Part shown: positions 1 through 8,423 of the stretch, piece by piece
Position numbering within the stretch: position 1 is the stretch's first letter
How the letters are laid out: each line of letters opens with the position of its first letter
Assembly (NCBI GenBank): GCA_963741845.1
Contig: CAVUJV010000024.1
Span: 558,001-622,000 of the forward strand
DNA length: 64,000 nucleotides
Reading direction: 5' to 3'
Source: Roseiarcus sp963741845
Lineage (GTDB): Bacteria > Pseudomonadota > Alphaproteobacteria > Rhizobiales > Beijerinckiaceae
Translations under genes and position numbers: made by a program
The notes under the pieces: model-generated
The model's database searches: none
Seen by the model: the letters and a program-made list of their open reading frames with translations, nothing else
What the model was told of the DNA's origin: nothing

Positions 1-1247
1 TCGGCGTGTCCGGCGGCGAGTTCGGCGTGCGCGGCTGGGTCAGCGCCTACAATGTCAAGGACGGCAAGCTGGTGTGGCGCGGCTTCTCGGAAGGCCCGGA
101 TTCGGACCTCATCGTCGATCCGGAGAAGACGACCAGCCTCGGCAAGCCGATCGGCAAGGATTCGAGCCTGAAGACCTGGGAAGGCGATCAGTGGAAGATC
201 GGCGGCGGCGCCACCTGGGGATGGTATTCCTACGATCCGGAGACGAACCTCGTCTATTACGGCTCGGGCAATCCTTCGACCTGGAACCCGAAGCAGCGTC
301 CGGGCGACAACAAGTGGTCCATGACCATTTGGGCGCGCGATCTCGACACCGGCATGACCAAGTGGGTCTATCAGATGACGCCCCACGACGAGTGGGACTA
401 TGACGGCGTCAACGAGATGATCCTCACCGACCAGAAGATCGACGGCAAGGATCGCAAGCTCCTCACCCACTTCGATCGCAACGGCTTCGGCTACACGCTT
501 GACCGCGTCACGGGCGACCTGCTGGTGGCGGACAAGTTCGATCCGGCGGTGAACTGGGCCACCGGCATCAACATGGACAAGTCGTCGCCGGATTTCGGCC
601 GTCCAATTCGCGTCAAGAAGTACTCGACCGAGGCGAATGGCGAGGACAACAACACCCAGGGCGTCTGCCCGGCGGCGCTCGGCTCGAAGGACGAGCAGCC
701 TGCATCCTACTCGCCGGAAACCGGACTGTTCTACGTCCCGACGAACCACGTCTGCATGGACTACGAGCCGTTCAAGGTGAGCTACACCGCGGGTCAGCCC
801 TATGTCGGCGCGACTTTGTCCATGTATCCGCCTCCGGGCGAGAAGAACATGGGCAATTTCATTGCCTGGGACAACAAGACCGGCAAGATCGTGTGGTCGG
901 ATCCCGAACAGTTCTCGGTCTGGTCGGGCTCGCTCGCGACCGCCGGCGGCGTTGTCTTCTACGGCACGCTTGAAGGCTATCTGAAGGCGGTCGACGCCAA
1001 GACGGGCAAGGAACTCTACAAGTTCAAGACCCCGTCGGGCATCATCGGCAACGTGATGACCTACGAGCACAAGGGCCGGCAGTATGTCGCGGTCCTGTCG
1101 GGCGTCGGCGGCTGGGCGGGCATCGGTCTTGCGGCCGGCCTGACCGACCCGCATGCGGGCCTCGGCGCCGTCGGCGGCTACGCCGCGCTGTCGAGCTACA
1201 CGGCGCTCGGCGGAAACCTCACGGTCTTCGCTCTGCCTCAGAACTAG
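1..1247 (+). CDS. xoxF: Lanthanide-dependent methanol dehydrogenase XoxF, C-terminal part (5' end outside window)
   Basis: Periplasmic PQQ enzyme that oxidises methanol to formaldehyde (or on to formate) and passes electrons to the cytochrome XoxG. Only about 414 of roughly 600 residues are present; the reading frame is open from base 3 and the start lies upstream. It shows PQQ beta-propeller features: a GGGATWGWYSYDP tryptophan-docking motif (about 207-245) and the active-site motif WDYDG at 393-407. The first Asp (396-398) is the catalytic base. The second Asp (402-404) is the extra acidic residue that separates lanthanide XoxF enzymes from calcium MxaF, which has Ala there. xoxG and xoxJ follow directly, as in XoxF5-type clusters. 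The family assignment is close to certain; the exact XoxF clade is inferred from context. Confidence 0.97.
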   Translation, partial: GVSGGEFGVRGWVSAYNVKDGKLVWRGFSEGPDSDLIVDPEKTTSLGKPIGKDSSLKTWEGDQWKIGGGATWGWYSYDPETNLVYYGSGNPSTWNPKQRPGDNKWSMTIWARDLDTGMTKWVYQMTPHDEWDYDGVNEMILTDQKIDGKDRKLLTHFDRNGFGYTLDRVTGDLLVADKFDPAVNWATGINMDKSSPDFGRPIRVKKYSTEANGEDNNTQGVCPAALGSKDEQPASYSPETGLFYVPTNHVCMDYEPFKVSYTAGQPYVGATLSMYPPPGEKNMGNFIAWDNKTGKIVWSDPEQFSVWSGSLATAGGVVFYGTLEGYLKAVDAKTGKELYKFKTPSGIIGNVMTYEHKGRQYVAVLSGVGGWAGIGLAAGLTDPHAGLGAVGGYAALSSYTALGGNLTVFALPQN

Positions 1248-1284
1248 GAACAGAACTGACCTAAAGCGATTGGTAAGGAAATGA

Positions 1285-1334
1285 AGAGGGCCCGGCGCAA
1301 GCGCACATTTGGCGCCGGGCCCTCTGTCTGTTTT
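1285..1334 (+). terminator. Strong hairpin between xoxF and xoxG
   Basis: A perfect 14-bp stem (1285-1298 pairs with 1312-1325) encloses a 13-nt loop and is followed by GTCTG and four Ts at 1331-1334. It looks like a Rho-independent terminator or attenuator lying inside the xox operon. It would let xoxF mRNA accumulate well above xoxG and xoxJ and would protect its 3' end. The stem is seen in the sequence; the function is inferred. Confidence 0.75.
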
Positions 1335-1358
1335 AACTGACGCCAAGGAAAAGCATTC

Positions 1359-1890
1359 GTGACGATCAGCAAATCGACTCTCGCCGCGGCGCTCGCGGTC
1401 ACCTTCGTGCTCGGTGCGGCGCGCGTCGCATTCGCCGAGCCGCCGGGAGACCCGGCGGCTGTCACGGATGATAACGGCATGTGGAAAGACAAGAACGGCG
1501 ATCCGACCTACAAGGTCGATCCGGACGGAAAGGTCGACTGGTATACCTACTCCGGCTTCCGCCGTTATCATTCGGAGTGCCACGTCTGCCACGGCCCCGA
1601 CGGAGAGGGATCAAGCTATGCTCCCGCGCTCGCGAACTCCCTCAAGACGCTCAATTATGCGGAGTTCTACGGCACGGTCGTGAGCGGCAGGAAGAATCTC
1701 GCCGGCGGCCAGGAGAAGGTCATGCCGGCCTTCGCCGACGAACAAGAATGTCATGTGCTACCTCAATGACATTTACATCTATCTGCGGGCCCGTTCGCAG
1801 GACGCCGTTCCGCGAGGCCGACCCATGGAGCACGCGCCGAAGCCCGCGGCTTTCGAAGATGCGGAGAACAAGTGCATGAGCGGGTCATAA
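1359..1890 (+). CDS. xoxG: Cytochrome c XoxG (cytochrome cL type), one frame break
   Basis: Periplasmic c-type cytochrome that takes electrons from XoxF. The GTG start at 1359 has a purine-rich AAGGAA about 9 nt upstream. The product begins with a signal peptide (cleavage near AFA-EPP), has one haem site CHVCH, and an MPAF segment that probably supplies the axial Met. As sequenced the frame stops at 1769. One extra base in the AA of 1740-1743 explains this: without it the frame continues through a Tyr- and Arg-rich tail to TAA at 1888-1890, giving the usual XoxG length of about 176 residues. I treat the gene as intact with a base-calling error. xoxJ starts 3 bp downstream. Confidence 0.88.
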
Positions 1891-1893
1891 TCC

Positions 1894-2737
1894 ATGCGGA
1901 TTATCCAGCGCGCCCTCGCCGGACTGCTGCTTTGTCTGGGCGCTTGCGTCGGGCGCGAGCGCCCAGCAGGCGCAAGTGGGCGACACGATCGAGCTGGTCG
2001 ATCCTCATGTCTTCCGCGCCTGCGCGGATCCGCGGGACCTGCCCTTTTCCAATGAAGCCGGCGAGGGATTCGAAAACAAGATCGCCGAGCTTTTCGGCAA
2101 GAAGCTCGACAAGTCGGTCGCATATGCGTTCTATCCCGGCGCCACGGGATTCATTCGCAATACGCTGAACGCGCATCGCTGCGACGTGGTGCTGGGCATT
2201 CCGCAGGGCGACGATATGGTCCAGCCGACCAATCCCTACTATCGGACCGCCTATGTCGCCGCCTATCGCAAGGGCGGGCCTCTCGACGGACTCGATACGC
2301 TCAGCGATCCGCGACTCAAGAACGCGAAGATCGGCATCATCGCCGGCACGCCCCCCGCGACCTACCTCGCGACCCTCGGCCTGCTCGGCCACATCAAATC
2401 CTACGCCCTGGTCGTCGATACGCGCTACGATTCGGCGACGGCGCAGATGATGCAGGACCTCGACAAGGGCGATATCGACGTCGCTCTGATCTGGGGCCCG
2501 CTCGGCGGCTACTACGCCCTCAAGGCCAAGAACGCGACCGCGGTCGTCCCTCTCGTGAAGGAGCATGGCGGACCGCGCCTTGTGTATCGCATCGCGATGG
2601 GCGTGCGCCATTCCGACCAGAACTGGAAGCGGACGCTCAACAAGACGATCTCGGAGAACCAGGCCGACATTGACGCAATCCTGCGCTCCTTCGGCGTTCC
2701 GCTGCTCGACGAGAACGATCAGCCTCTCGTCCGCTGA
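1894..2737 (+). CDS. xoxJ: XoxJ periplasmic solute-binding-like protein, one frame break
   Basis: Periplasmic binding-protein-fold partner of XoxF, thought to help activate or mature the methanol dehydrogenase. The ATG at 1894 opens a signal peptide (MRIIQRALAGLLL) in one frame, while the mature protein from about 1940 (ASGASAQ, then QVGDTIELVDPHVFRAC) lies in the next. Removing one T from TTT at 1931-1933 joins the two into about 280 residues, the normal family size. The body shows a typical type 2 periplasmic-binding-protein pattern, including a segment after PQGDDM. The coupling to xoxG and the CXXCW gene supports the call. Confidence 0.88.
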
Positions 2738-2743
2738 AGCGAC

Positions 2744-3295
2744 ATGAAGGCGCGGCTGGCAATCGCCTTCCTTCTCGCGCTGGCGGGGCCGCTCGCCGCC
2801 ATCGCGGAAGAGAAGCCGGCGGAACCCGCGACCTATCGCACCAGCGAATATCGCGCGCCGACGCCCGCGACGCTCAAGGGCGCGCATGTTCTCTCAACCG
2901 ATCAGACCTATGCGATCTGGCGCGATCACGGCGCCGCTTTCATCGACGTCCTGCCGGAGCCGCCGCGACCCGCGGGCCTCGGGCCCGATGTCGTATGGCG
3001 CGACAAACCGCGGCACGACATTCCCGGGAGCTTATGGCTGCCGGATACGGGCTATGGCGAACTCGCCCCGACGATGGAAGATTATTTCCGGACCGGCCTC
3101 GCGAAGGCGACCGGAGGCGACAAAGCAAAGCCGCTCGTGTTCTACTGCCTGCGCGATTGCTGGATGTCGTGGAACGCTGCGAAACGCGCGATCGCCGTCG
3201 GCTATCGGGACGTGTCCTGGTATCCGGATGGAACCGACGGCTGGTCGGAGGCCGGTCATCCGCTGGAGAACCGGAAGCCGGAGGCGCGGCCTTGA
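2744..3295 (+). CDS. PQQ-dependent catabolism-associated CXXCW motif protein (rhodanese-like)
   Basis: Exported 183-residue protein with a signal peptide ending near AIAEE. It has a rhodanese-like fold region and the diagnostic CLRDCW (CXXCW) motif at about residue 136. Members of this family (TIGR03865) occur beside PQQ-dependent alcohol dehydrogenases and their c-type cytochromes; their biochemical role is unknown, with redox or sulfur chemistry in the periplasm suggested by the fold. It starts 6 bp after xoxJ and so belongs to the xox operon. Confidence 0.9.
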   Translation: MKARLAIAFLLALAGPLAAIAEEKPAEPATYRTSEYRAPTPATLKGAHVLSTDQTYAIWRDHGAAFIDVLPEPPRPAGLGPDVVWRDKPRHDIPGSLWLPDTGYGELAPTMEDYFRTGLAKATGGDKAKPLVFYCLRDCWMSWNAAKRAIAVGYRDVSWYPDGTDGWSEAGHPLENRKPEARP

Positions 3296-3375
3296 AGCCG
3301 GCTGTCGCATCGCTTGGAAGCGAGCGCGGCCCTTTGTGGGCCCGCGGTCCGTTCGGTCCGCGCGCCCCGCGGCGT

Positions 3376-3996
3376 TCAGAGCGCCTGCTGGACGGCCCGG
3401 GCGATGACGCCGATGCGGTGTTCGATGTCGGACGGCGCTTCGCAGACATAGGAGACCGTCTGCTGTCGATCGCTGAAAACGCGCACGTCCCAATCCAGTT
3501 TCTGCTGCAACGCGGCGTCGTCTGCTCCCGGCTGGCCGTGATTGGCGTCGACAGCCTTCCGGAGCGCCTCGTTTTCGGTGCGAATGCGATCGCCCATTTC
3601 GCGTTGCCGGCGTCCGAATCGCTCGAGGCCTTCGAGAACCCTGCTGCGTTGTTGCGTCAGATCTCCGAACGCCGCCGCGAAGGCGCGCAGGAGCTTGTCC
3701 TTCGCCTCCGGTCCCTCTTTGGCTTTGAACGCGGCGATCGCCAATTCCACTTCCTCGACAGGGACCCTGCGCTGGGACATTTTGGCTGCGAGATCCGCCA
3801 CGTCGCTCTCGTTCCGCCAGGCCTGCGCGTTGAGATCGAGCTCGGGCCCCGCCCACACCGACGCCAACGGGAAATCCATCACTTTAAGTTGCTGACAGGG
3901 CCAGTCGGGATCTTTATTCGGGGGACCGCCTGCGATCGCCGGCGAAATGACGCTTGCAAACGCAATCGCCGCAATGATGCGAAACGCAGGACTCAT
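3376..3996 (-). CDS. Exported, probably coiled-coil protein of unknown function
   Basis: I do not recognise this 206-residue protein. The ATG at 3996 has a good AGAGGAAG ribosome site and begins a clear signal peptide ending near PAIAGG. The mature part starts with a DPDWPC segment, then a long charged, Ala- and Glu-rich helical stretch (about residues 60-150) likely to form coiled coils, and ends near a second Cys in SYVC. It lies convergent to the xox operon and divergent from the MfnB-FolB gene. A periplasmic accessory role in methanol oxidation is possible but rests only on position. Confidence 0.7.
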   Translation of the reverse strand: MSPAFRIIAAIAFASVISPAIAGGPPNKDPDWPCQQLKVMDFPLASVWAGPELDLNAQAWRNESDVADLAAKMSQRRVPVEEVELAIAAFKAKEGPEAKDKLLRAFAAAFGDLTQQRSRVLEGLERFGRRQREMGDRIRTENEALRKAVDANHGQPGADDAALQQKLDWDVRVFSDRQQTVSYVCEAPSDIEHRIGVIARAVQQAL

Positions 3997-4106
3997 GGGG
4001 GCTTCCTCTTGCGAGTGAAAATAGGTTCCCCGCTCGTTCGAATCAAGCCGATGCGTCTTGCGACGGCGCGCGGCAGGGAACGCTTTTGCGTCAGGGGGAC
4101 AAGGCC

Positions 4107-5264
4107 GTGACCCGCATGCTCGCCAGCGTTCTCGACGCGAACGAAGCCGATATCGCATTGAGCCTCGGCGCCGACATCGTCGACCTCAAGGATGCGACGC
4201 GCGGTTCGCTCGGCGCGGTGTCGATCGAAACCGCGCAGGAGGCGGTCGCGCTGATCGCGCGGCGTTGCGAAACGAGCGCGACTCTGGGCGATCCGCCTTA
4301 TGACGAGGCCGAACTCCTCGCGCGCGGGCGGGCTCTGGCGGCCGCCGGCGTCGACACGCTCAAACTCGCTGTGAACGGGGAGACGCTCGACCGGCTTCAG
4401 CCGGCGCTCCGCGCGCTCGCGAAGGAGGTCGCTCTGGTCGGGATGCTCTTTGCGGATTCCGAGCCCGATTTCGGTCTTCTTGGCGAGCTCGCATCCTTCG
4501 GTTTCAAAGGAGCGATGCTCGACACCTGGGACAAGTCGCGCGGCCGCCTGCTCTCGCATCTCGATCCGGCGCGGCTCGAGGAATTTTGCGGGCTCTGCCG
4601 CGAGAACGAACTCATGAGCGGCCTTGCGGGTTCGCTCGAAGCGCCGGATGTGCCCCGCCTTCTCCTCGTTCGGCCGGACGTGCTCGGCTTCCGCACCGCT
4701 TTGTGCCGTCGTCACGATCGCGTCGCCGCCATCGATCCGCAGGCCGTGCGTCTCATTCGCGATCTCATTCCGCGCGAGCGGCCGGTTCACGATTCGTCGC
4801 CCAAGATCGACTGGCGGCTGATGGCGCGCGGCATCATCGGCGGGCGTGATCGCGACGGCGAGATTGACCGGGTGTTCGTGCGCGACTTCTCGGTCATGGC
4901 CGACATCGGCGCCTACGATTACGAGCGGGGCGCGCTCCAGCGCGTCGTCTTCGATGTCGAGGCGGAAGTGCGGCGCGCGGGAACGCATGCCGACGACATG
5001 CGCGCGATCTTTTCCTATGACGTGATCATCGACGCCATCCGCCTCGTCGTTGGGCGTGGCCATGTCGATTTCGTCGAGACCCTTGCCGAAGACGTCGCCG
5101 CCATCGTGCTTCAGAACAGCCGCGTGCGCAGCATTCGCGTCAACGCGCGCAAGCTCGATGTCATCGACGGCTCGGTCGGCGTCGAGATTCACCGCGAGCG
5201 CCCCTCCGGCGCCAGCGACGCGCGCGCCGCCGGTCTTCTCGGCAAGACGCCCGGCAAGGATTGA
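4107..5264 (+). CDS. (5-formylfuran-3-yl)methyl phosphate synthase fused to a dihydroneopterin aldolase-like domain
   Basis: Two-domain cytoplasmic protein of 385 residues. Residues 1 to about 240 match MfnB (PF04476), which makes the furan precursor of methanofuran/methylofuran from two glyceraldehyde 3-phosphate molecules. The VDLKDATRGSLGA segment carries the expected Schiff-base Lys (residue 28). Residues about 265-370 match FolB, with ADIGAYDYERG, ETLAEDVA and ARKLDVIDG motifs. FolB cleaves dihydroneopterin, a step shared by folate and H4MPT synthesis. I chose the GTG at 4107 because AGGGGGAC precedes it at good spacing and the protein then aligns with the usual MfnB N-terminus; a TTG at 4086 is possible. 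It serves both C1 cofactors of this island. Confidence 0.88.
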   Translation: MTRMLASVLDANEADIALSLGADIVDLKDATRGSLGAVSIETAQEAVALIARRCETSATLGDPPYDEAELLARGRALAAAGVDTLKLAVNGETLDRLQPALRALAKEVALVGMLFADSEPDFGLLGELASFGFKGAMLDTWDKSRGRLLSHLDPARLEEFCGLCRENELMSGLAGSLEAPDVPRLLLVRPDVLGFRTALCRRHDRVAAIDPQAVRLIRDLIPRERPVHDSSPKIDWRLMARGIIGGRDRDGEIDRVFVRDFSVMADIGAYDYERGALQRVVFDVEAEVRRAGTHADDMRAIFSYDVIIDAIRLVVGRGHVDFVETLAEDVAAIVLQNSRVRSIRVNARKLDVIDGSVGVEIHRERPSGASDARAAGLLGKTPGKD

Positions 5265-5282
5265 CGGCCGCCGCCTCCTCGC

Positions 5283-6173
5283 TCAGGCGAGCGTGCGCGC
5301 CAGTTCGAACGCCTGCCGGAAGTCGAGCTTCAGCGCCTTCGCGCTTTCCGTCATCTGCTTGAAGAGGCCCGATTCCGTCCGATACTTGACATTGCCGATC
5401 GCGAGCGCGCCGACGCCAAGCGCGCCATGCGCGCCGAGCGGCGTTCCGTTCGCCTGCAGATCGACTCCTTCGACCCCAAGCGGAGGCACGGCGTTGACGT
5501 CGGCCGCGACGAGGAGCTTCGCGGCGGCCGCGACCTGCGCGGCGTCGAGAACCTGAACGCCCGCCTTGGCCGCGCAGAGCACGACTTCGGCGTTCGCGAG
5601 AACGGCGGCCTTCTTTTCGGGCGTGGAGCCGTCGGCGACCGCGATGTCCACTCCGAAGCGCTGTTTCGCCTCAGCGGCTCGCTCCGCCGTGCGGTTGGAC
5701 GAATCATGTCCGACGAAGGTCACCTGCGCGCCTTCAAGGGCGCCGATCACGCCGGCCGCGGTTCCGACGACGCCGGTTGCGCCGAAAATCGAGATCGCAA
5801 CGCCCTTGAGGCTTCGGCCCTTCTTCTCGCTGAGCGTCTTCTCCACGACGGCGATCATCGCCGCCGCGGTGGTGAAGGATCCCGCGGGGTCGGCGAACAG
5901 CGAAATCTCGAAAGGCTTGAGAAGCGCCTTGCCTGCTTTGTCGAGCATGTCGAGGGCGAGGAAGGCGTCCTTGCCGCCGATGAAGAGGCCGGTGCGAACG
6001 GCGTCGCGCGGCGAGCGCGAAAACATGGCGTCCTGCACGAGCGCCGTGATCTCCTCGAGCCCGACATGGGTGTAAGGAACCGTCGCGTCATAGCCTGCGT
6101 CTATCGCCATATTGACGTCGAAAGGACTCATATGCGCGAGCGGCGTCACCATGTGCAGGATGTTCTTGGCCAT
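5283..6173 (-). CDS. mtdB: NAD(P)-dependent methylene-tetrahydromethanopterin dehydrogenase MtdB
   Basis: Cytoplasmic enzyme of 296 residues that oxidises methylene-H4MPT, formed by Fae or spontaneously, to methenyl-H4MPT with NAD+ or NADP+. The N-terminus MAKNILHMVTPLAHMSPFD is typical of MtdB. A Rossmann motif (ISIFGATGVVGTAAG) sits near residue 130. It is transcribed after the beta-RFAP synthase gene (26-bp gap) and is convergent with the MfnB-FolB gene, the two stops being 18 bp apart. Confidence 0.95.
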   Translation of the reverse strand: MAKNILHMVTPLAHMSPFDVNMAIDAGYDATVPYTHVGLEEITALVQDAMFSRSPRDAVRTGLFIGGKDAFLALDMLDKAGKALLKPFEISLFADPAGSFTTAAAMIAVVEKTLSEKKGRSLKGVAISIFGATGVVGTAAGVIGALEGAQVTFVGHDSSNRTAERAAEAKQRFGVDIAVADGSTPEKKAAVLANAEVVLCAAKAGVQVLDAAQVAAAAKLLVAADVNAVPPLGVEGVDLQANGTPLGAHGALGVGALAIGNVKYRTESGLFKQMTESAKALKLDFRQAFELARTLA

Positions 6174-6199
6174 CGTTCCTCCGCTGAAGCGTCAGCGGC

Positions 6200-7144
6200 C
6201 TATTCGGCGCGGATCTCTGCGCCTTTCGCCAACGCTCTACTGATCCTGATCTCGACCGCGTCATCGCATTCGCGCGCGCGCCGCGCAAGATAGTTGGCCT
6301 GATCTTCATCCGCTGCGAAGGCGAAGCCGGTCGGTCCCCAGGAACTCTGGCCAATGCCGCGCGCGCCTTCCGACTTGAGGCGTTGCGCCACCCGGCCGAC
6401 TGCGGCGCTGGTGAATCGTCCGCCGCCCTGCGCGGGCGCGAAATGGTCGCCGAGCAGCTCCTGGATGCGCGTGATTCCGTCGCCGAACGCGGCGAGGTCG
6501 CGTTCCGCGACACCCGGCAGAACCTGCATCAGAACGCGACGGCAGATTTCGGCGGCCGAAGCGTCGGGAAAGGGAGGCAGAGTCGCGAAGGCGCGCTTTT
6601 CCTCGTCGCCATGCGCGCCCGCCATGCTCGGGTCGAGAAGGAGCAGCACGCGCCATTCCTCGGGGAACGCAAGATGCGAGACGACGGGCGGCAGGTCCGT
6701 GTCGCGTCCGCGTCCCGCATCGACGACAAGACCGCCGCTTTGAAAAAGCGCCGAGCCCACGCCGGAGCGCGCGCCGCGATCCAGCAGCCGCGCGTCGCCC
6801 AGCGGATCGAGGGGCAGATCGGCGAAACGGCGGAACGCCGTTGCGATCGCGATTGCAAGCTGCGTTCCCGAGCCGAGACCCGCGTGCGCGGGAATGGCCT
6901 GCGCAACCGTCAGGGCCTTCGCCGTGTCGAGGCCAAGCCTTTCGGCAAACCGCAGCGCAAGACGTCCGGCGCGCTCGCGCTCGTCGCCAAGCGCCACGAA
7001 CGCATTCGCCTCGCGCAACTCGACGACGGTGGAGAAGGCGTCGATGGCCAGTCCGACGGAACCGAAGCGGCGGCCAAGACTTCCGTTGAGGTCGAGAAAG
7101 CCCAGATGAAGACGCGCGGCCGCCGTGACCCGAACCGACCTCAA
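6200..7144 (-). CDS. Beta-ribofuranosylaminobenzene 5'-phosphate synthase (methylotroph Orf4/MptG type)
   Basis: GHMP-kinase-fold enzyme of about 314 residues that joins 4-hydroxy- or 4-aminobenzoate to PRPP with CO2 loss, the first committed step toward the H4MPT side chain. It shows the GHMP ATP-like loop PAHAGLGSGTQLA near residue 90 and conserved GIGQSSWGPTGFAF near the C-terminus. No ATG gives a sensible N-terminus; the TTG at 7144 follows GAGGGGGA and starts just before VRVTAAARLHLGF, the normal beginning of the family. It forms a pair with mtdB. Confidence 0.9.
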   Translation of the reverse strand: MRSVRVTAAARLHLGFLDLNGSLGRRFGSVGLAIDAFSTVVELREANAFVALGDERERAGRLALRFAERLGLDTAKALTVAQAIPAHAGLGSGTQLAIAIATAFRRFADLPLDPLGDARLLDRGARSGVGSALFQSGGLVVDAGRGRDTDLPPVVSHLAFPEEWRVLLLLDPSMAGAHGDEEKRAFATLPPFPDASAAEICRRVLMQVLPGVAERDLAAFGDGITRIQELLGDHFAPAQGGGRFTSAAVGRVAQRLKSEGARGIGQSSWGPTGFAFAADEDQANYLARRARECDDAVEIRISRALAKGAEIRAE

Positions 7145-7329
7145 TGTTCCCCCTCGCGTTTGACGTGTCCTGCTTTCGCGACTGTGCCACACTCCGACCG
7201 GCCGCCAAACATGGCGGGGCAGAAAAATCGGCGGGACGCGGGATTCGGGTCGAGCCGGCGGAATGCCAAAGGTTGACTGTGCGTTCGGAAGGGAGAACGA
7301 TCGAGCGGGCGGGGCCAAAGGAGGAATCG

Positions 7330-7539
7330 ATGATCGAATTGATCCTGACGGTCTGCACGATCGCCGCGCCGAGCCACTGCGACGAGAGGCGTCTGCAATT
7401 CGTCAATCAGGGAGAAAGCCTCATGCAATGCGCGATGTGGGCGCCGCCGACCCTTGCGCAATGGTGCGAGGAGCATCCTGGCAATCGCATCGCGCGCTGG
7501 CGCTGCGCCTATCCCGGGTCGGAAGGGCAGCGCACCTGA
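7330..7539 (+). CDS. Small conserved Cys-rich protein of unknown function
   Basis: A 69-residue protein with a near-perfect AAAGGAGG ribosome site 5 nt before its ATG. It contains several Cys residues (in TVCTIA, SHCDE, MQCAM, QWCEE and RWRCAYP) and ends shortly after the Cys-Ala-Tyr-Pro segment. I recall similar short proteins in many alphaproteobacteria but no assigned role. The N-terminal segment is hydrophobic but short, so export is uncertain. It lies 43 bp upstream of the pentapeptide-repeat gene on the same strand. Confidence 0.7.
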   Translation: MIELILTVCTIAAPSHCDERRLQFVNQGESLMQCAMWAPPTLAQWCEEHPGNRIARWRCAYPGSEGQRT

Positions 7540-7582
7540 CCGGGCAGGACGGGTTGTCCGCCAATACGGGGAGGTTCCCCCG

Positions 7583-8383
7583 ATGCACGCGAATTGTCGC
7601 TCGAAATGCGTCCTTGCCTGCCTGATCTTCGGCCTCGCGCTGGCAGGCGCCCGGGGCGCGCCGGCTCAGGAGATGTGGCGCGGGCTCGACATGTCGTCGC
7701 CCGACATGACGAAAGCCGAGATGACGCGCGCGGATGTCGAAGCCCTGCTCGCTGCCGCGAGCGGGCGGAAAGCCGATCTCTCCGGCAAGCGTCTTTCGGG
7801 CCTCGACCTGTCGGGCCTCAATTTCTCCAACGCTGTCCTGCGCTCGGCGCGGCTCAATCACGCCGATCTCAAGGACGCGAATCTCGATGGGGCCACGCTC
7901 GATCAGGCCTGGGCGCTTGACGCTGATCTCTCGGGCGCGAGCCTTGTGAAAGCGAGTCTCTTCGGAACCCAGTTGACGGGCGCGCGGCTCGACGACGCGA
8001 ATCTCGACGGCGCAAGGATCGCGGCGGACATGACCAACGCGCATCTGGCCGGCGCGAGCTTCGAGGGCGCGGACTGCGGCGCCGATCTCAGAAACCAGTC
8101 GATGGGACTTATTCGCGCTTCCTTCAAGTCCGCCGACCTCACCGCCGCGGATTTCGCGCGCGCAAATCTCACGCTCGCCGATCTGCGCTTCGCCAAGCTT
8201 GCCGACGCGCAATTCGCCGGAGCCACGCTGCGCGGCGCGGACGCGAGCGGCGCGGACCTTCGCGGCGCCCATTTCAACGGCGCCGACGTGACCGACCTCG
8301 ATCTCGATTCGGCGCGGATCGACGCTTCGGCGGTTCCGAGCCTCGCGAAGGCGAAGAACCTGGACAAGGCGTTTAAAAACTAG
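7583..8383 (+). CDS. Exported pentapeptide-repeat protein
   Basis: Protein of 266 residues with a signal peptide (cleavage near GAPAQ) followed from about residue 65 by more than 25 A(D/N)LXX-type pentapeptide repeats, interrupted once near ADCGADLRNQSMG. These repeats fold as a quadrilateral beta-helix. The role is unknown; in other bacteria such proteins bind partners or mimic DNA, but export argues against a DNA-mimic role here. The ATG at 7583 has GGGGAGG upstream. It is convergent with fhcC and sits inside the H4MPT gene island. Confidence 0.85.
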   Translation: MHANCRSKCVLACLIFGLALAGARGAPAQEMWRGLDMSSPDMTKAEMTRADVEALLAAASGRKADLSGKRLSGLDLSGLNFSNAVLRSARLNHADLKDANLDGATLDQAWALDADLSGASLVKASLFGTQLTGARLDDANLDGARIAADMTNAHLAGASFEGADCGADLRNQSMGLIRASFKSADLTAADFARANLTLADLRFAKLADAQFAGATLRGADASGADLRGAHFNGADVTDLDLDSARIDASAVPSLAKAKNLDKAFKN

Positions 8384-8423
8384 CCGTCGGGCCAGAGGCG
8401 CAGGCCGGCCCGCGCGCCCGGCC

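Noticed and set aside
1..1247. Calcium-type methanol dehydrogenase MxaF
   Set aside because: The active-site motif is WDYDG with the additional Asp at 402-404 rather than Ala, and xoxG-xoxJ follow, so it is XoxF.
1740..1743. Programmed ribosomal frameshifting in xoxG
   Set aside because: No slippery heptamer or downstream structure is evident, and the same kind of break occurs in many unrelated genes.
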